Positions 33,783 through 45,072 of a stretch of 64,000 nt of DNA are shown one piece after another. Numbering within the stretch: the stretch's first letter is position 1; each line of letters starts with the position of its first letter. The notes beneath the pieces are model-generated. The model made no database searches. It had not been told where the DNA came from and saw nothing but the letters and a program-made list of their open reading frames with translations. This stretch comes from Posidonia oceanica (Eukaryota > Streptophyta > Magnoliopsida > Alismatales > Posidoniaceae): positions 100,148,501 to 100,212,500 of the forward strand of contig JAZBRS010000020.1 of NCBI GenBank assembly GCA_037176725.1, read 5' to 3'. The position numbers and the translations under genes were made by a program.

Positions 33783-33944
33783 TGCATTGCATTTGAGAAG
33801 TGAACGACTTGTTTGAGATAGAAAAGTCTATGTGACTGTCGAAGCTCTACCTCAACACATTGGACTCATAGCATCATTCGATGCCCTCTAGAAGTAGTAG
33901 CTACGACTTCTTCATTCAAGTCATGAAATACCTCTGTAACTATG

Positions 33945-36900
33945 CGACCAAATGGCTCGATTGCCGAATCACGGGTCACTGCAAAACAATGTAAAAAACA
34001 GGCGAAAGCTGAAGAAAAGAAAACAAAACATTGGAGTCGCCACCTAGTCTATTATGAAATCTGGAAAGACGAGAAAAATCGGAAAACATGTAAAATGATA
34101 AAAAATATAAAGGATATGACACAAGGTCATTGCAGGCCAGAGATTTGGGCAAGGACTCCTGTTACATATGGGGAAGGTGTTAGGCACCCCCATGTGCCCG
34201 AGAGAGTCGGTCTTTCTAGGCTATTCCGTTGATTTACGGCTAATGTAGGCATGTTAATGCCATTTACTGTACGCCCAAGGGTGATGATGTTATGCCATGT
34301 AAAAACATGCTAGTGCCTTTAAAAACATGCTAAATGCCTTTGAAAATATGCTAATGCAATGATATACAATGGAAAACAAAACATGCATCCTAATGTATTC
34401 AGCGGCGTTGACCGCATCTTGGAAAGAGGAACCTCAATCTACAAGAACCTCGGGCAATATGCATCATTGTCCTAAATGCAATGCAAGCGAGAAACAAAAC
34501 AACGAATAAAACCATGCAATGCGAGGATGCGACATACATAGGAAATCAAATCACATCTTAAAAACAAAATATTGTATGCTTTTGAAATCCGGAAAGACAA
34601 GGAAAATCGGAAAACATGTAAAATGATAAAAAATATAAAGGATATGACACAAGGTCATTGCGGGCCAGAGATTTGGGCAATGACTCCTGTTACGCATGGG
34701 GAAGGTGTTATGCACCCCCATGTGCCCGAGAAAGTCGGTCTTTCTGGGCTATTCTGCTCATTTGTGGCTAATGTAGGCATGTTAATGCCATTTATTGTAC
34801 GCCCAAGGGTGATGATGTTATGCCTTCTAAAAACATGCTAATGACTTAAAAAACACGCTAAATGCTTTTGAAAATATGCTAATGCCATGATATACAGTGG
34901 AAAACAAAACATGCATCCTAATGTGCTCAACAGTGCTGACCGCATCTTGGAAAGAGGAACCTCAATCCACAAGAACCTCGGGCAATATGCATCATTGCCC
35001 TAACTGTAATGCAGGCGAGAAACAAAACGTCGAATAAAACCATGCAATGCGAGGATACGACATGCATAGGAAATCAAATCACGTCTTAAAAACAAAATGT
35101 TGTATACTTTTGAAAATGTGCCAAATAGTAAAGATTGAAAACCTTTAAGCCACTGTAGTCATGCAAATCATATTAGATAATCAAAACCAAAGTAAGCAGA
35201 CCCAAATCCGATGTTGGAAAGCTTCAAAACAGGGTTCAATCTACTGGAAATGTTGGACGCTAGGTTTCCCAACGTCTTATATAAGACGCATAGGTTCCTG
35301 CGTCTAACACAGCAAAGCAGAAAACCTTACTGAATAGCTAAATAGATAGGATATCGATAAAGGTCATTGGTCATGGGAGCCAAGATATCATTGAAAATGG
35401 GTTTTAAAACACGATATGCATTCTGAAATCAATTTCCAAATTGATTGAAAACATTTCAGGAATCCATATATTAAAATGGCAATCTGAGGTGTAAGACACT
35501 AAGATCCCCGCAACTTACATAAGACTCCATGGGATCTGCGTCTTACACCTAGCAACTGGCTTTCAAGTAAAAGCAAGGAAAATAGCTTGTATCTTTGTCA
35601 AATAATTTTATGAAATGACCATGACAAGAAATAATATTTAAAACACTCTTGCATTAGATATTCAATCTCAAATATCCATGATAAAAACACTTGATGAGGT
35701 AAAATATGTGAAAGTCTGAACAGAGGTGTAAGATGCGTGATATCCAGCATCTTATGTAAGACGCTACAGAACCAGTGTCTTACACCTAAAAACATTTTTT
35801 AGGATAAAACTCAGAAACCATGACATGCTTTTTATCAAATGTTTTTTTATGATGGAAACATGATAAGAATAGATTAAAACCTCATTATGCATCATGAATA
35901 AAAAATTAGAAAATATAAAAGGATTCTGTGGGGAAAGATGCAGTAAAACAGATCAGGGGCGTAAGATGCTGGCTTGGCCTGCGTCTTACAAAAGACGCAC
36001 CAGTCTCAGCGTCTTACACACTGACGAAGATTCCTAAAGAATTATGCATGCAAATCATCTGGAATCGAAGCATAAATCATCCATTAAGCAAGAACACTCA
36101 TCCACAATCATAAATATGCAGTTATTATAAAAAATGGACATCTAAATCAACCTCCCCACCTCCACTTGCCATTTGCTAGAATTTGATGGGTTCTCCGGCG
36201 ATTAGAACGGTCGGGAAGCCATGGTGCTCAGCCAGGGCTTATGGTGGAGGCTGGGGAAGATCATGAAGGACCCTAGGATGCAGACAAAGGGGTGATTGGG
36301 TTCCCGGCCATGCTCAGTGGCCGACGGCCTCACATGGTCGGTGAACCCATCACCGGAAAAAGAAAATGACAGCCAGTAGAGGTAAAATGCATGCAAACTT
36401 AGATAATATGTGTTATAACAGGCATTCATAGTATGAGAGTTATAATTCTACGCTAAAGGGAAGGCTACTTACCTGTTTTGATGGTTGGTGTAGCTTCCTC
36501 GTCGCCAGCAACTCTCTCCGGTTTGCGGTGGCTCAGATGGCGATAGTGGTGGCTTGGCTGATTTGGTAAGGCTTCAGGAAGGCTGGGGCTAGCTCTGGGT
36601 TGGTCGGAGATGGGAGCACTCGGGTGGTTTTTGCCTGAGCATTCAGAAGGCTCTCCACAGGGATTTTGGTTGCCAACCTCGTGAATGAAGAGAAAAAAAT
36701 GCATATATGGGTTGCGTGGGGTTGTAACGTGTGAAGTTGAAACGACGGGACGTGGGGATAGGTCCGAGATAATGTTTTGGATGTGGGGCATGAGGTTCTT
36801 TGTACCCCTATGTAGATTGGAACCTAAAATTCAAGCTCTGTCAGTCCTGGAGTGTAGGACGCTTGACTGAGCTACATCTTACATAAGACGCAGCTTGACC

Positions 36901-37216
36901 CAGCATCCAACGCTGTAATCAGCCTAACTACGTAAGACGCTGTCATCTCTAGCGTCTTACATAAGACGCAGGCTGATGCAACGTCCAACAGTCTAGAGTG
37001 GATTTTGGGTATTTTGGGCTTTTCTGGTTGGGCTTGGGCTTGGATTTGGACAAGGCCTGCGTTTAGGCTTGGTTTTGGACAAGATTTAGGTTTAGGCTTG
37101 GTTTGGGATTAGTGGGCTTAGGTTTGGGTTTGGTGAATAGGTGGAATCCGCCACGACTGAGCACACTACTTAGGTGAAAACCGCCGATGAAGGACTACAA
37201 AAATCGGGGTGTCTAC
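33945..37216 (-). repeat. E4 3' LTR (about 3.27 kb)
   Basis: Starts TGTAGACACCCCGATTTTTG (37216, minus) and ends near 33945 next to the SCAR-like exon; the exact end is uncertain by about 20 bp. It contains a 528-bp tandem duplication (34055-35110) and a series of paired inverted repeats GTAAGACGC/GCGTCTTAC at about 35251-35310, 35485-35550, 35725-35790, 35945-36020, 36848-36915 and 36925-36992. No coding. Confidence 0.8.
34055..35110 (-). repeat. Direct tandem duplication of 528 bp inside the E4 LTR
   Basis: 34055-34582 and 34583-35110 align end to end with scattered substitutions. Each copy contains the GGAAGGTGTTAGGCACC-type block (second copy ATGCACC). Confidence 0.85.
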
Positions 37217-37232
37217 AGATACCCCTCCCTAA
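37217..37232 (-). promoter_or_regulatory. E4 polypurine tract
   Basis: Minus strand reads TTAGGGAGGGGTATC directly before the LTR start, the expected plus-strand primer site. Confidence 0.7.
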
Positions 37233-37504
37233 GCGAGGTTGGGGGAACCAAGGCCGCTGCTTAGGGTTGACAAGACACCCCAACTGAAGTCGGTGGGAGA
37301 GCAGTGTCACTGTTGGCGTAAGTCACTTATCCGACGGATACACTGAAAGTCATGACTCGTTGCCGAAATGCAAATGCAGATGTGAATGCTAGGATGCAAT
37401 GCTGATGCAAATCTTGCAATGCTAATGACATACCAGTGCTCATGTGCACTGAACTCCACAGGGAGTGCGCGAGCGATGCATGTGTATGCGATGCCAATGT
37501 GGAT

Positions 37505-37915
37505 GATGTGATGCTGGTGATGAGGATCGCTGAGCCAGTAGCTCGAGGCGAGGATCGCTGAACTGGTAGCTCCAAGCGAGGATAAAGATCAAGATCACTG
37601 AGCCGGTAGCTCCAAGCGAGGATCGCTAAGCCGTAGCTCCAAGCGAGGATAAAGATCAAGATCGTCGAGTCAGTAGCTCCAAGCGATGATCGCTAAGCCA
37701 GTAGCTCTAAGCGAGGATCGCTGAGCCGGTAGCTCTAAGCGAGGATAAAGATCAAGATCGCCGAGCTAGTAGCTCCAGGCGAGGATAAAGATCAAGATCG
37801 CCAAGTCGGTAGCTCCAAGCGAGGATAAAAATCAAGATTGCCAAGCTGGTAGCTGCACACGTGGATCGCTGAGCCAGTAGCTCCAAGCGAGGATAAAGAT
37901 CAAGATCGTCGAGTG
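37505..37915 (-). repeat. Minisatellite in the E4 3' region
   Basis: About a dozen units of two alternating lengths (about 28 and 40 bp) sharing GTAGCTCCAAGCGAGGAT; the longer unit inserts AAAGATCAAGATCG. Hypervariable 3' tandem repeats are a known feature of Ogre/Tat elements. Confidence 0.85.
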
Positions 37916-37916
37916 T

Positions 37917-40205
37917 GACAATGTCCTCGGTGATGCAGTCGCACGCTGCCAGAGCTTGCACACGCTGGTCGGAGAGAGGGACCACGGTCAACAGTGAATT
38001 CGGGAAGGGAGTCGACTTGAAAACACCTGGAAAACAGGCGAACGCAAAGGAAAACAAAAGAAAAGACAATGGAGTCGACACCAAATCTATTAAAACCGAG
38101 AGACTAGGAAAACTGTATATGAAAACACGTGGAAAAACCCATGTAGTTTAAAAATATGCCAATCCAATCCAAATGTGTATGACACAAGGTTAATGCAGTC
38201 CAGAGAAAAGGTAAGGACTCCTGTTACGCACGGGGAAGGTGTTAGGCATCCCTGATACGCCCGTGGAAGTCGGTCTTTCTTGGCCAATCCGCTCTTGTGT
38301 GGCTAATGTTGGCGTATAACGCCGGTTCATGTTCGCCTAAGGGCGGTATGCAACATGCAGTTATAAACCATGCAAAGCTTAGCAAAACCATGCCAAAATG
38401 ACTAATTAAAGTCGAAATACCATTATATGATGATAAAAAAACCAGGGAAACAAAACCAAAGCAAAGCGAGTCGAGTAAATGAAAGACAAGGCGGTAATCA
38501 GGCGGCTTTGTCCACTGTTTGAACACTGGCTTGAGTTGCCTATCACCACGGTGACAATACACGTCGTCGGTATGCGTGGCGATGGCACAATTGCTCCTCA
38601 CAACGGCGATAGCACATGCTGCCGATATGCACGACGACAGCACAAGTCGCCGCTCCGACTAGCGGCCAAAGCTGCTTTAGACAGGCCAAACAGCGAACTT
38701 CGGCGACCGATTAAACTATGCAAAATGACTGTAAACATGCAAGCAGGCATTCACAGAGATAGACGACATATAGGAGAATACAGTCATGCAATTATCATGC
38801 AAAATGGGTGCCTAGATCACGAGATACGCTGGCACAAAGTCCTGCCCGGGGACTACCAGAAACACAGTCGAGTCGCTGCTAGAATAGGCGACACACTTGG
38901 CTGTCCGTTGGCCAGATTTCATCGCCAAATCCCACACTGTCGGCGATGCTAAAAATGCAACTAATGATCAGGGAAGCACGACGGCACTCCCAGGAACACA
39001 AACATATATTTAAAACCAAAATGGACTTGTGGATCTCTCACCCCACCTATTGGGTTTTACTACCGGCAACAGGGAACTCCGACGGCCATGGCGAAGGCCG
39101 GGAGCTCTGGGCTTATGCACGACTCACCGGAGGCTTGGGGAAGTCGAGACAAGTACGAGGAAACAAACGGGAGTAAAAACGGGCCACTGGATGTCCGCCA
39201 CCACCTTCTCACCATCAACGGCTGTCCACACACACCGTCCGGCCACGAGGGAGGCCGAGAGCATATGGGAGGACAATTAGGACGTCTGCGAGTTGTGGGG
39301 AGGATGGGGGTTGGTCCGCCAAAGCTAATGGGAGTGGAAAATGGGACGGCCGAGCTTCCTCGAGGGCTTCCCATTGCGCCGAAGTCTATGAGCTTCGCCA
39401 GCCGTGTCGATGGTGACGGGCTCGTGGCTTCACTAGAGCACGGAGGACGCCTAGGGGGAACCAAGACAGGTCCAACATGCAAGTGGGGTGCAAGGTGAAT
39501 TCTGGGACAGCCCGTGCCATGTGCTCAAAGGCTAGACGGCCTCACACGGGCGGCGGATGTCGCCGGAGCCAAAAAAGCAAGGTGTAAATGGCGAAATCAA
39601 ATACCAAAAAACGTGGGAAACGCATGGAAACAATCCCCCCCCCCTCGAGAGACAAAACCAGATGGAGAGGAAGAGGTTACCTGAGTGGAGAGGTGACTGT
39701 CTTCTCCAGTGCCGGCAAGACCAAACGGCGACGGAACTTGGAAGGCGGCAAGCGGGAAGAACAGAACGGGGCACGGGATGCTCGGAGGGGGTTCGCTCTA
39801 GCACAAGGGAATGTTCTAGTTCCTTCGAGAGTGCGTGGAGGCTCTGGGAATTGGGGGTGATGTGTGGGAGAGTGTCGAGTCCTCTGGTTTCATCGGTGAG
39901 GTCTACACAGGGTGGCAGGGGCTTTGCGGGTGGTGGAGAGGGTCGCGACAGGAGGTACGATGCCAAAAATGGCACAGGGAGTAAGTGGCTTGGTCGGGCG
40001 GTGGAGAGCTGGCGGGATGGCGTGCCAGAGTGCCAAAAGGTGGCCGTTTGCGAGGGAGTAAGTGGCTTGGTCAGGTGGTGGAGAGGTGATGACCAGGTCA
40101 CGTGCGCGGAAGTTCAAACAGGTTCCGTGTCGCCTCTTAGCACGGTGACAGCACGTGTTGCCGTTATATGTGGCAACGGAACACGTTGCCACTAGGATAG
40201 GCAAC
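37917..40205 (-). repeat. LTR remnant of the TGTAGACACC family within E4
   Basis: Carries the family's 3'-end block in minus orientation (38060-38290: GAGTCGACACC, GGAAGGTGTTAGGCATCC, GTCGGTCTTTCTTGGCC), but no TGTAGACACC start is found to its right, so the copy is truncated. It is inserted in, or recombined with, the minisatellite region. Long ORFs on both strands at 39532-40195 reflect GC-rich non-coding sequence. Confidence 0.6.
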
Positions 40206-40975
40206 AAGAGCCTCTGCTGTGGACAGGGCCTGGTCAAGGGTGTGCTGGGCTGCTAATGGGCCTGGGTTGAACTCTGCTGGGGGAGACGCAGGCAATGCAT
40301 GCATGTGTGCTGGTGTTGTGGATAATGCAATGTTGTGTACTGAGGCTCAAGGCGACTCTAGCATGGGATGCCGATGCTGTGTGCTGAGGCTCGGGGTAGC
40401 TCTAGCGCGGGGGTGCCTTTCACTGAGCTTCGCTCTAAGCGATGGCAATGCAAATGCTGCGTGCTGAGCTGCGTACGGCTCCAAGCGACGTTGGTGTGAC
40501 GCATGTTGATGTGATGCAGTGTTTGACTCTACTAGGGATGGGTGGAGTATGTGGTGCTAGTGTGCGTGCGGTGCTGGCACTACTACCTAGCATGTAATGC
40601 TGGTGCAACTATCTAATATGTGATGCTAGTGCAATGGACGATGAGTTGACAGACTCATTATCGGATAGTTTAGGTTATTGGCCCGAGAAAGACGCCTAAA
40701 CATTGTGACGAATGTCGTCTGGGTAATATGGGTTACCAACCCAAGAAAGACACCGAGGGCAGTGGAAAAGATGCCCCTGGTATCGAGGAGATGATACCAT
40801 GGAGCAGCTAAAAGCGCTCCTAGTACCGAGAGGAAGGTTAGACAGTATGACGGGTGTCAACCGAGCAGTTAGGGCTGTCAGCTCGATAGAAGGAAAAAGG
40901 ATAGCTTGTCCTCGCCTGAGGAAGCAAGCAAGCAGGACTCCGTCTGCCCAGAGCGAAGTCGCGCAAGAGATGATA
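40206..40975. other. E4 3' region, no gene seen
   Basis: Irregular short repeats around CTGAGGCTC and TGCTAGTGCAATG; nothing coding. Confidence 0.5.
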
Positions 40976-41580
40976 ATTGGCAAGCTTCGGACTTACCGAC
41001 TGGAAAGGGCATGATGTGATAGATGATAGGTTTCGGACCTATCGACCGCAAGGGGCGAAAAGTGATAAGTTTCGGACTTATTGACTGGAAAGGATAGATT
41101 TTGGACTATCGACCGCAAAGGAAAGCGATAAGTTTCAGACTTATTGAATGGAAAGGATAGGTTTTGGACCTATCGACCGCAAAGGAAAGCGATAAGTTTC
41201 AGACCTATCGACCGAAAATGATAGGTTTCGAACCTATCGATCGCAAAGCAAAGTGATAAGTTTCGTACTTATCGACCGGAAAGGATAGGTTTCGGACCTA
41301 TCGACCGCAAAGGAAAGTGACAAGTTTCGGACTTATCGACCGGAAAGGATAGGTTTAGGACTTATCGACCACAAATGAAAGTGATAAGTTTCGGACTTAT
41401 CGACCGAAAAGGATAGGTTTCGGACCTATCGACTGCAAAGGAAAGTGATAAGTTTTGGACTTATCGACCGAAAAGGATAGGTTTCGGACCTATCGACCGC
41501 AAAGGAAAGTGATAAGTTTCGGACTTATCGACCCGAAAGGAAATGAAAAGTGATAAGTTTCGGACTTATTGACCAGAAAG
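40976..41580 (-). repeat. Array of about 18 short hairpins (dimeric 64-bp satellite)
   Basis: Alternating half-units centred on GATAAGTTTCGGACTTATC and GATAGGTTTCGGACCTATC, spaced by GACCGGAAAG and GACCGCAAAGGAAAGT. Each half-unit is an inverted repeat with a 7-bp stem and TTCGG loop, and the two types differ by a compensatory A:T to G:C pair. It lies in the 3' region of E4. Not CRISPR: no unique spacers. Confidence 0.9.
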
Positions 41581-42189
41581 GATAACGGGAGCATCAAAAC
41601 CCAGAGGCGGGGCAAAAGCTGTAGACAGACCCGTGACAGTTAGGGGTGTCAGCCTGAGGAAAGATGGGGGAGTGATACCACAGGGCAGCAGAAAAGATGC
41701 CCTTGGTATCAGGAAAGGTTACCAGGGGACAGCCGAAGCGTCTTTGGCATCGAAATACGAAGAATGGGGACAAAGCTGACATGCTTGCCAACCGAGTAGT
41801 TAGGGGTACTAGCCCGGATGAGGATCCGATTAAGGGTGCTTGGTGGCTTTGCTTGATCCCATGGCGATTGATGGATGCTGCAGCTGAGTATCCTCAGAGT
41901 AGTTCCAGCATTGATCTGCAGAGATTCTGATGTTCTGATAAAATACAGGGGCTTTCCTGTAATTTTCCATGCACTGAGAATTCTGGCAGTTGCTTCTAAC
42001 TTTAGCAAACTATCAAGGTCTGAGGGCGCCCTCCTCGTGGTTCCGAGAGGTTTGATGTGTGGGTTCAATGCAATATTCTGACAGCAAACCGGACAGGTGG
42101 CTCAAGACATGGTTGCGCGAGAACATGCATGCATCAAGTTATGAAAGGCAAACTCAACACACAAGTAAATGGCACAACAAAAATCTTTG

Positions 42190-43600
42190 CATTGATTTAG
42201 TCTTGGTTACATGCCCATAGCCGGGTCGAACAAGATACAACAAGAGTTAAATAGGACGTGTAGCTGCATAAGTGCTCCAACCAGTTCGGGCCTTCTTGGA
42301 ACTCCTACTATCACTGAACAGAGGGGCGCTAGGCGGGATCTCGTTGATAGGTCAGAGCCCTTGTACCTCAGTCGCATACTCATGGGTGCGCCCTGAGCCT
42401 TCCACAGTCGCAATGTCTATCGACTATACCCCATGACGCATCAGGTGGGCCAGCTCCGTCGTTCCAGTAGTTGAGTTGAGTGGATAAGGCTGAAGAAGCT
42501 TGGACGCTGTGCTATCGACAAAGGCACCCTGTTGGAAGCCGACCTGCTGCATCACTTGGATAGGATGATACTCAACACCCCCGGTGAACCCTGGCAGCAC
42601 AACCAGTCCCATGTCGCGAACACTGAAGAAGACAGTGATGGATTCAGCCGTGGATGGGACGATGCGCCAAGTTACTGCATCCTCGATCAGCTTTGCCAGC
42701 TTCTCGTACTCCTCACGGACACTCTGAATAGCTCGAGCATGGCCGCTACTGTAGTAAGTCTCGAAGGCAGATCTCTATAGGCGCAGAATATCCATCCCCA
42801 GGTGTCTAGCCAGCCATACCTGCACTAGGGCCCCGTAGCCGTGGAAGTGGCGGCAGTGGTGTGAGATGTGGTCTAGTCCACAATAAGTCTCTGCCATAAC
42901 TACTGGTGCCAGGTCAATCAGTCGAGTCACCACAGCAAGTGCAATCTTGGCAACTTCAATCGCAACCATTATTCGGCCGTGACTGAAGATCAACTCCCCT
43001 AAGAAGTGGGTAACAAAACCCTAGAACCACAGTTCATCTTTGAGCACGACACGCTTCTTGGCAACTTGATCGAAGTATTCCAGGCGGAGCATGGACGTAG
43101 GCCCGTCGGTGCAGATCAACCTCTGTTTGCAGTCAACACTGGAGAGTCCAATCAGTTGGCTCAGGACTACAACATATCTATCCTGCCTCATGAACACAGT
43201 TGGTCGCAAAAGTTTGGAAAAGCTGCAGATTCGGCGTACTTCCTCTAGCGTGGGCGTCAGCTCTGTTCCGTCGAAACGGAAAATATGGTGCACAGGTTTC
43301 CAGATTCTTACAGCAGTGCACAGGAGATGGCGGCTCACCTCTACCTCAGCTGTCTTCAAAAGCTTGGACGGGAGGCCCCACAGACGCAGCTTCTCGCGGT
43401 CACCTTCGGTGAGTTCACCGATCCATCCTTAGAGAACCTCGGAGCAGCGCGTCGGGGTTACTAAACTGGGAAACCCATTTCACGGGCAAGGAGGGAGAAA
43501 ATACAAGCACTTGAAAGAGGGGTCGGTCGCACGGCCTGTGACATTGAGCAGAAAACTTCTGCAAAATCTTCAAGTACCTGCAATCAAGGTTATGGTCCAT
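42190..43600 (-). pseudogene. E4 extra ORF, DUF7745-like protein
   Basis: On the same strand as pol, between pol and the 3' LTR. In one frame: GELTEGDREKLRLWGLPSK, then IWKPVHHIFRFDGTELTPTL, then MVAIEVAKIALAVV, then AETYCGLDH, then HGYGALVQVWLARHLGM, then a coiled-coil-like REEYEKLAKLIEDAV. The strings FRF.G.ELTPTLEE and ..LAET...LD.......G...L.Q.W...HL are those I associate with DUF7745, a plant family related to the mobile domain and common in Tat elements. The frame is interrupted by TAG near 43020, 42775 and 42424, and one frameshift separates the first 60 codons (43415-43600). Function unknown. Confidence 0.65.
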
Positions 43601-45072
43601 TAGATCTTACACAGGCACGCAACACTGGCTGTCATAGAAGAAGATGTGCATTTCAAAGCCAATAAAGCAGTTAACATGTTACAACAAACATTTAGATCAC
43701 AGAAACCAAGCACATTCATTCATGCAAAGGGACCTCACCTGCACGGAGCGAAGTCGCACAAAAGGCACACTTGTACTCGTCCGCACGGAGCGAGGAAACA
43801 AGCGAAAGGGACTTCGTCCGCCCGGGGTGAAGTCGCACAAAGGAGTATACTTGTCCTCATCCACATGGAGTGAGGAGACAAGGGATGATTGGTAGAGCCT
43901 GGCTACGTAGGCTCAACGGTGCCTGAGGGACCTCAAAGTGCCGAGGTTGTCCTATTGCCTCCGAAGTGACCATTCTACCCCTAGCTACTGACATACATTC
44001 CAAACTACCGTGCTAACAGTGATGGCCTGTTCCGAGGCTTGTGCTGGTGCTTGGATTGAGCGGTGGCTAGGCAAGTTGGTGGGAGCTTTGGACCAATGGG
44101 CTATGGTCCGAAGGTGGTCAACCTGCCTTTGGTAGAGTACTGTCCTAGTGCTGAGCTGGGCCTTGCAGAGTGGGAGGGGAAGAGCAAAAAGGGATGATTA
44201 ATGCTTGATAGATGCATGAATGATTTATGCTAGATTTCAATTTCCCTCAGTATATGGAGTGCTTGATGCCTGCTGCAAAGGAAATGAGCGGTCTCTGACT
44301 CACTAGACTCTACTCGGACTCCTAACTGTCGGTGGCACTCCAGAATGGGCGAGAATTTTTAGCGTTAAGATGGTGGTGTGGTGAGGACAGATTTCATGCC
44401 AAACTCTTGAGAACCTATACCTACTCTTTTCATTTTGTCTTTCTTTTGCTTCTACATAAGCATGCAGGTTTCCCTTATCCCTGGCTTAGACGTAATGGGC
44501 GCCTAGTCTGAGGCTAAGGGAGCTGTTGCTAGACAGGGGTGGCTAGGCCCTGTAGGACTGGTGGGTTCCCAAGGCGCGAACTTCGACTCCTCTCCAAGGT
44601 AAGTTGGAGGGACGGGGCTACGCTGTTCGCCTCTATCTCTAGGGTTGACTTCTGTCTTCACCTTCTGTCTTCTTTTTTCCTTTTATGCCCATGCGCAGAC
44701 ATGAATATATATATATATATATATATATATGTTTTTAGCTAACACTCTCGCTCACACCCTAGCATTTTATCACCCTCTGGAGGTGTAAGTCCTAGGGGGT
44801 TTGGGCATTTCACCTGTCCTCACTGAGTGGTGGCTCTCTCACTGGTTAGGACATCTAAGTAGTGTCAGGTGAGGTAGAGTAGACTCTTTCCAGAGTAGGC
44901 AAGCACTTACGATTTTCATCATCGGGTTATGATTGTAATGCATGGTTTTTTTTCCTTTTCTTCTCTTATTTTTTGACTAATAAAGCATGTAAAGCTGAGA
45001 ATGCATGAAAGTGTTTGAATGCATGAGATGGAACCGAGGAAAGAGGCCCTGCAAGGTAAGGGCAGCTCCAGG
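43601..45072 (-). other. E4 3' untranslated region proximal to pol
   Basis: No gene. Repeated GCACGGAGCGAAGTCGCACA-type blocks at 43740-43880 and an (AT)n microsatellite at 44703-44731. Confidence 0.55.
44703..44731. repeat. (AT)n microsatellite
   Basis: Fourteen AT dinucleotides in a row. Confidence 0.95.

Larger units (their letters stand above)
32163..33935 (-). pseudogene. SCAR/WAVE family gene fragment (three decayed exons)
   Basis: The minus strand carries pieces of the N-terminal SCAR homology domain in the right order. Exon at about 33783-33935 follows a TTACAG acceptor and reads EVFHDLNEEVVATTSRGHRM, a signature of plant SCAR proteins. Exon at about 32338-32394 reads HFFARIKWHPDIQIRQN (family: WHPNLQ.EQN). 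Exon at 32169-32296 follows a TTTCAG acceptor, reads FDVAGACLKRYTEP, then frameshifts into TEFTSFEIMESLSQ and ends KPHKIK before a GTATGC donor. SCAR proteins activate the ARP2/3 actin nucleator. Here only 41 nt separate the last two exons, a frameshift interrupts the last, a hAT element sits in the intron, and E4 and E2 bound it. A dead gene remnant; family identification is from memory of the motifs. Confidence 0.7.

Noticed and set aside
39532..40195. Overlapping 189- and 212-codon ORFs on opposite strands
   Set aside because: GC-rich LTR remnant, open on both strands, no family resemblance.
40976..41580. CRISPR-like regular array
   Set aside because: Spacers are themselves repeated and the unit is a dimeric satellite in a plant retroelement.
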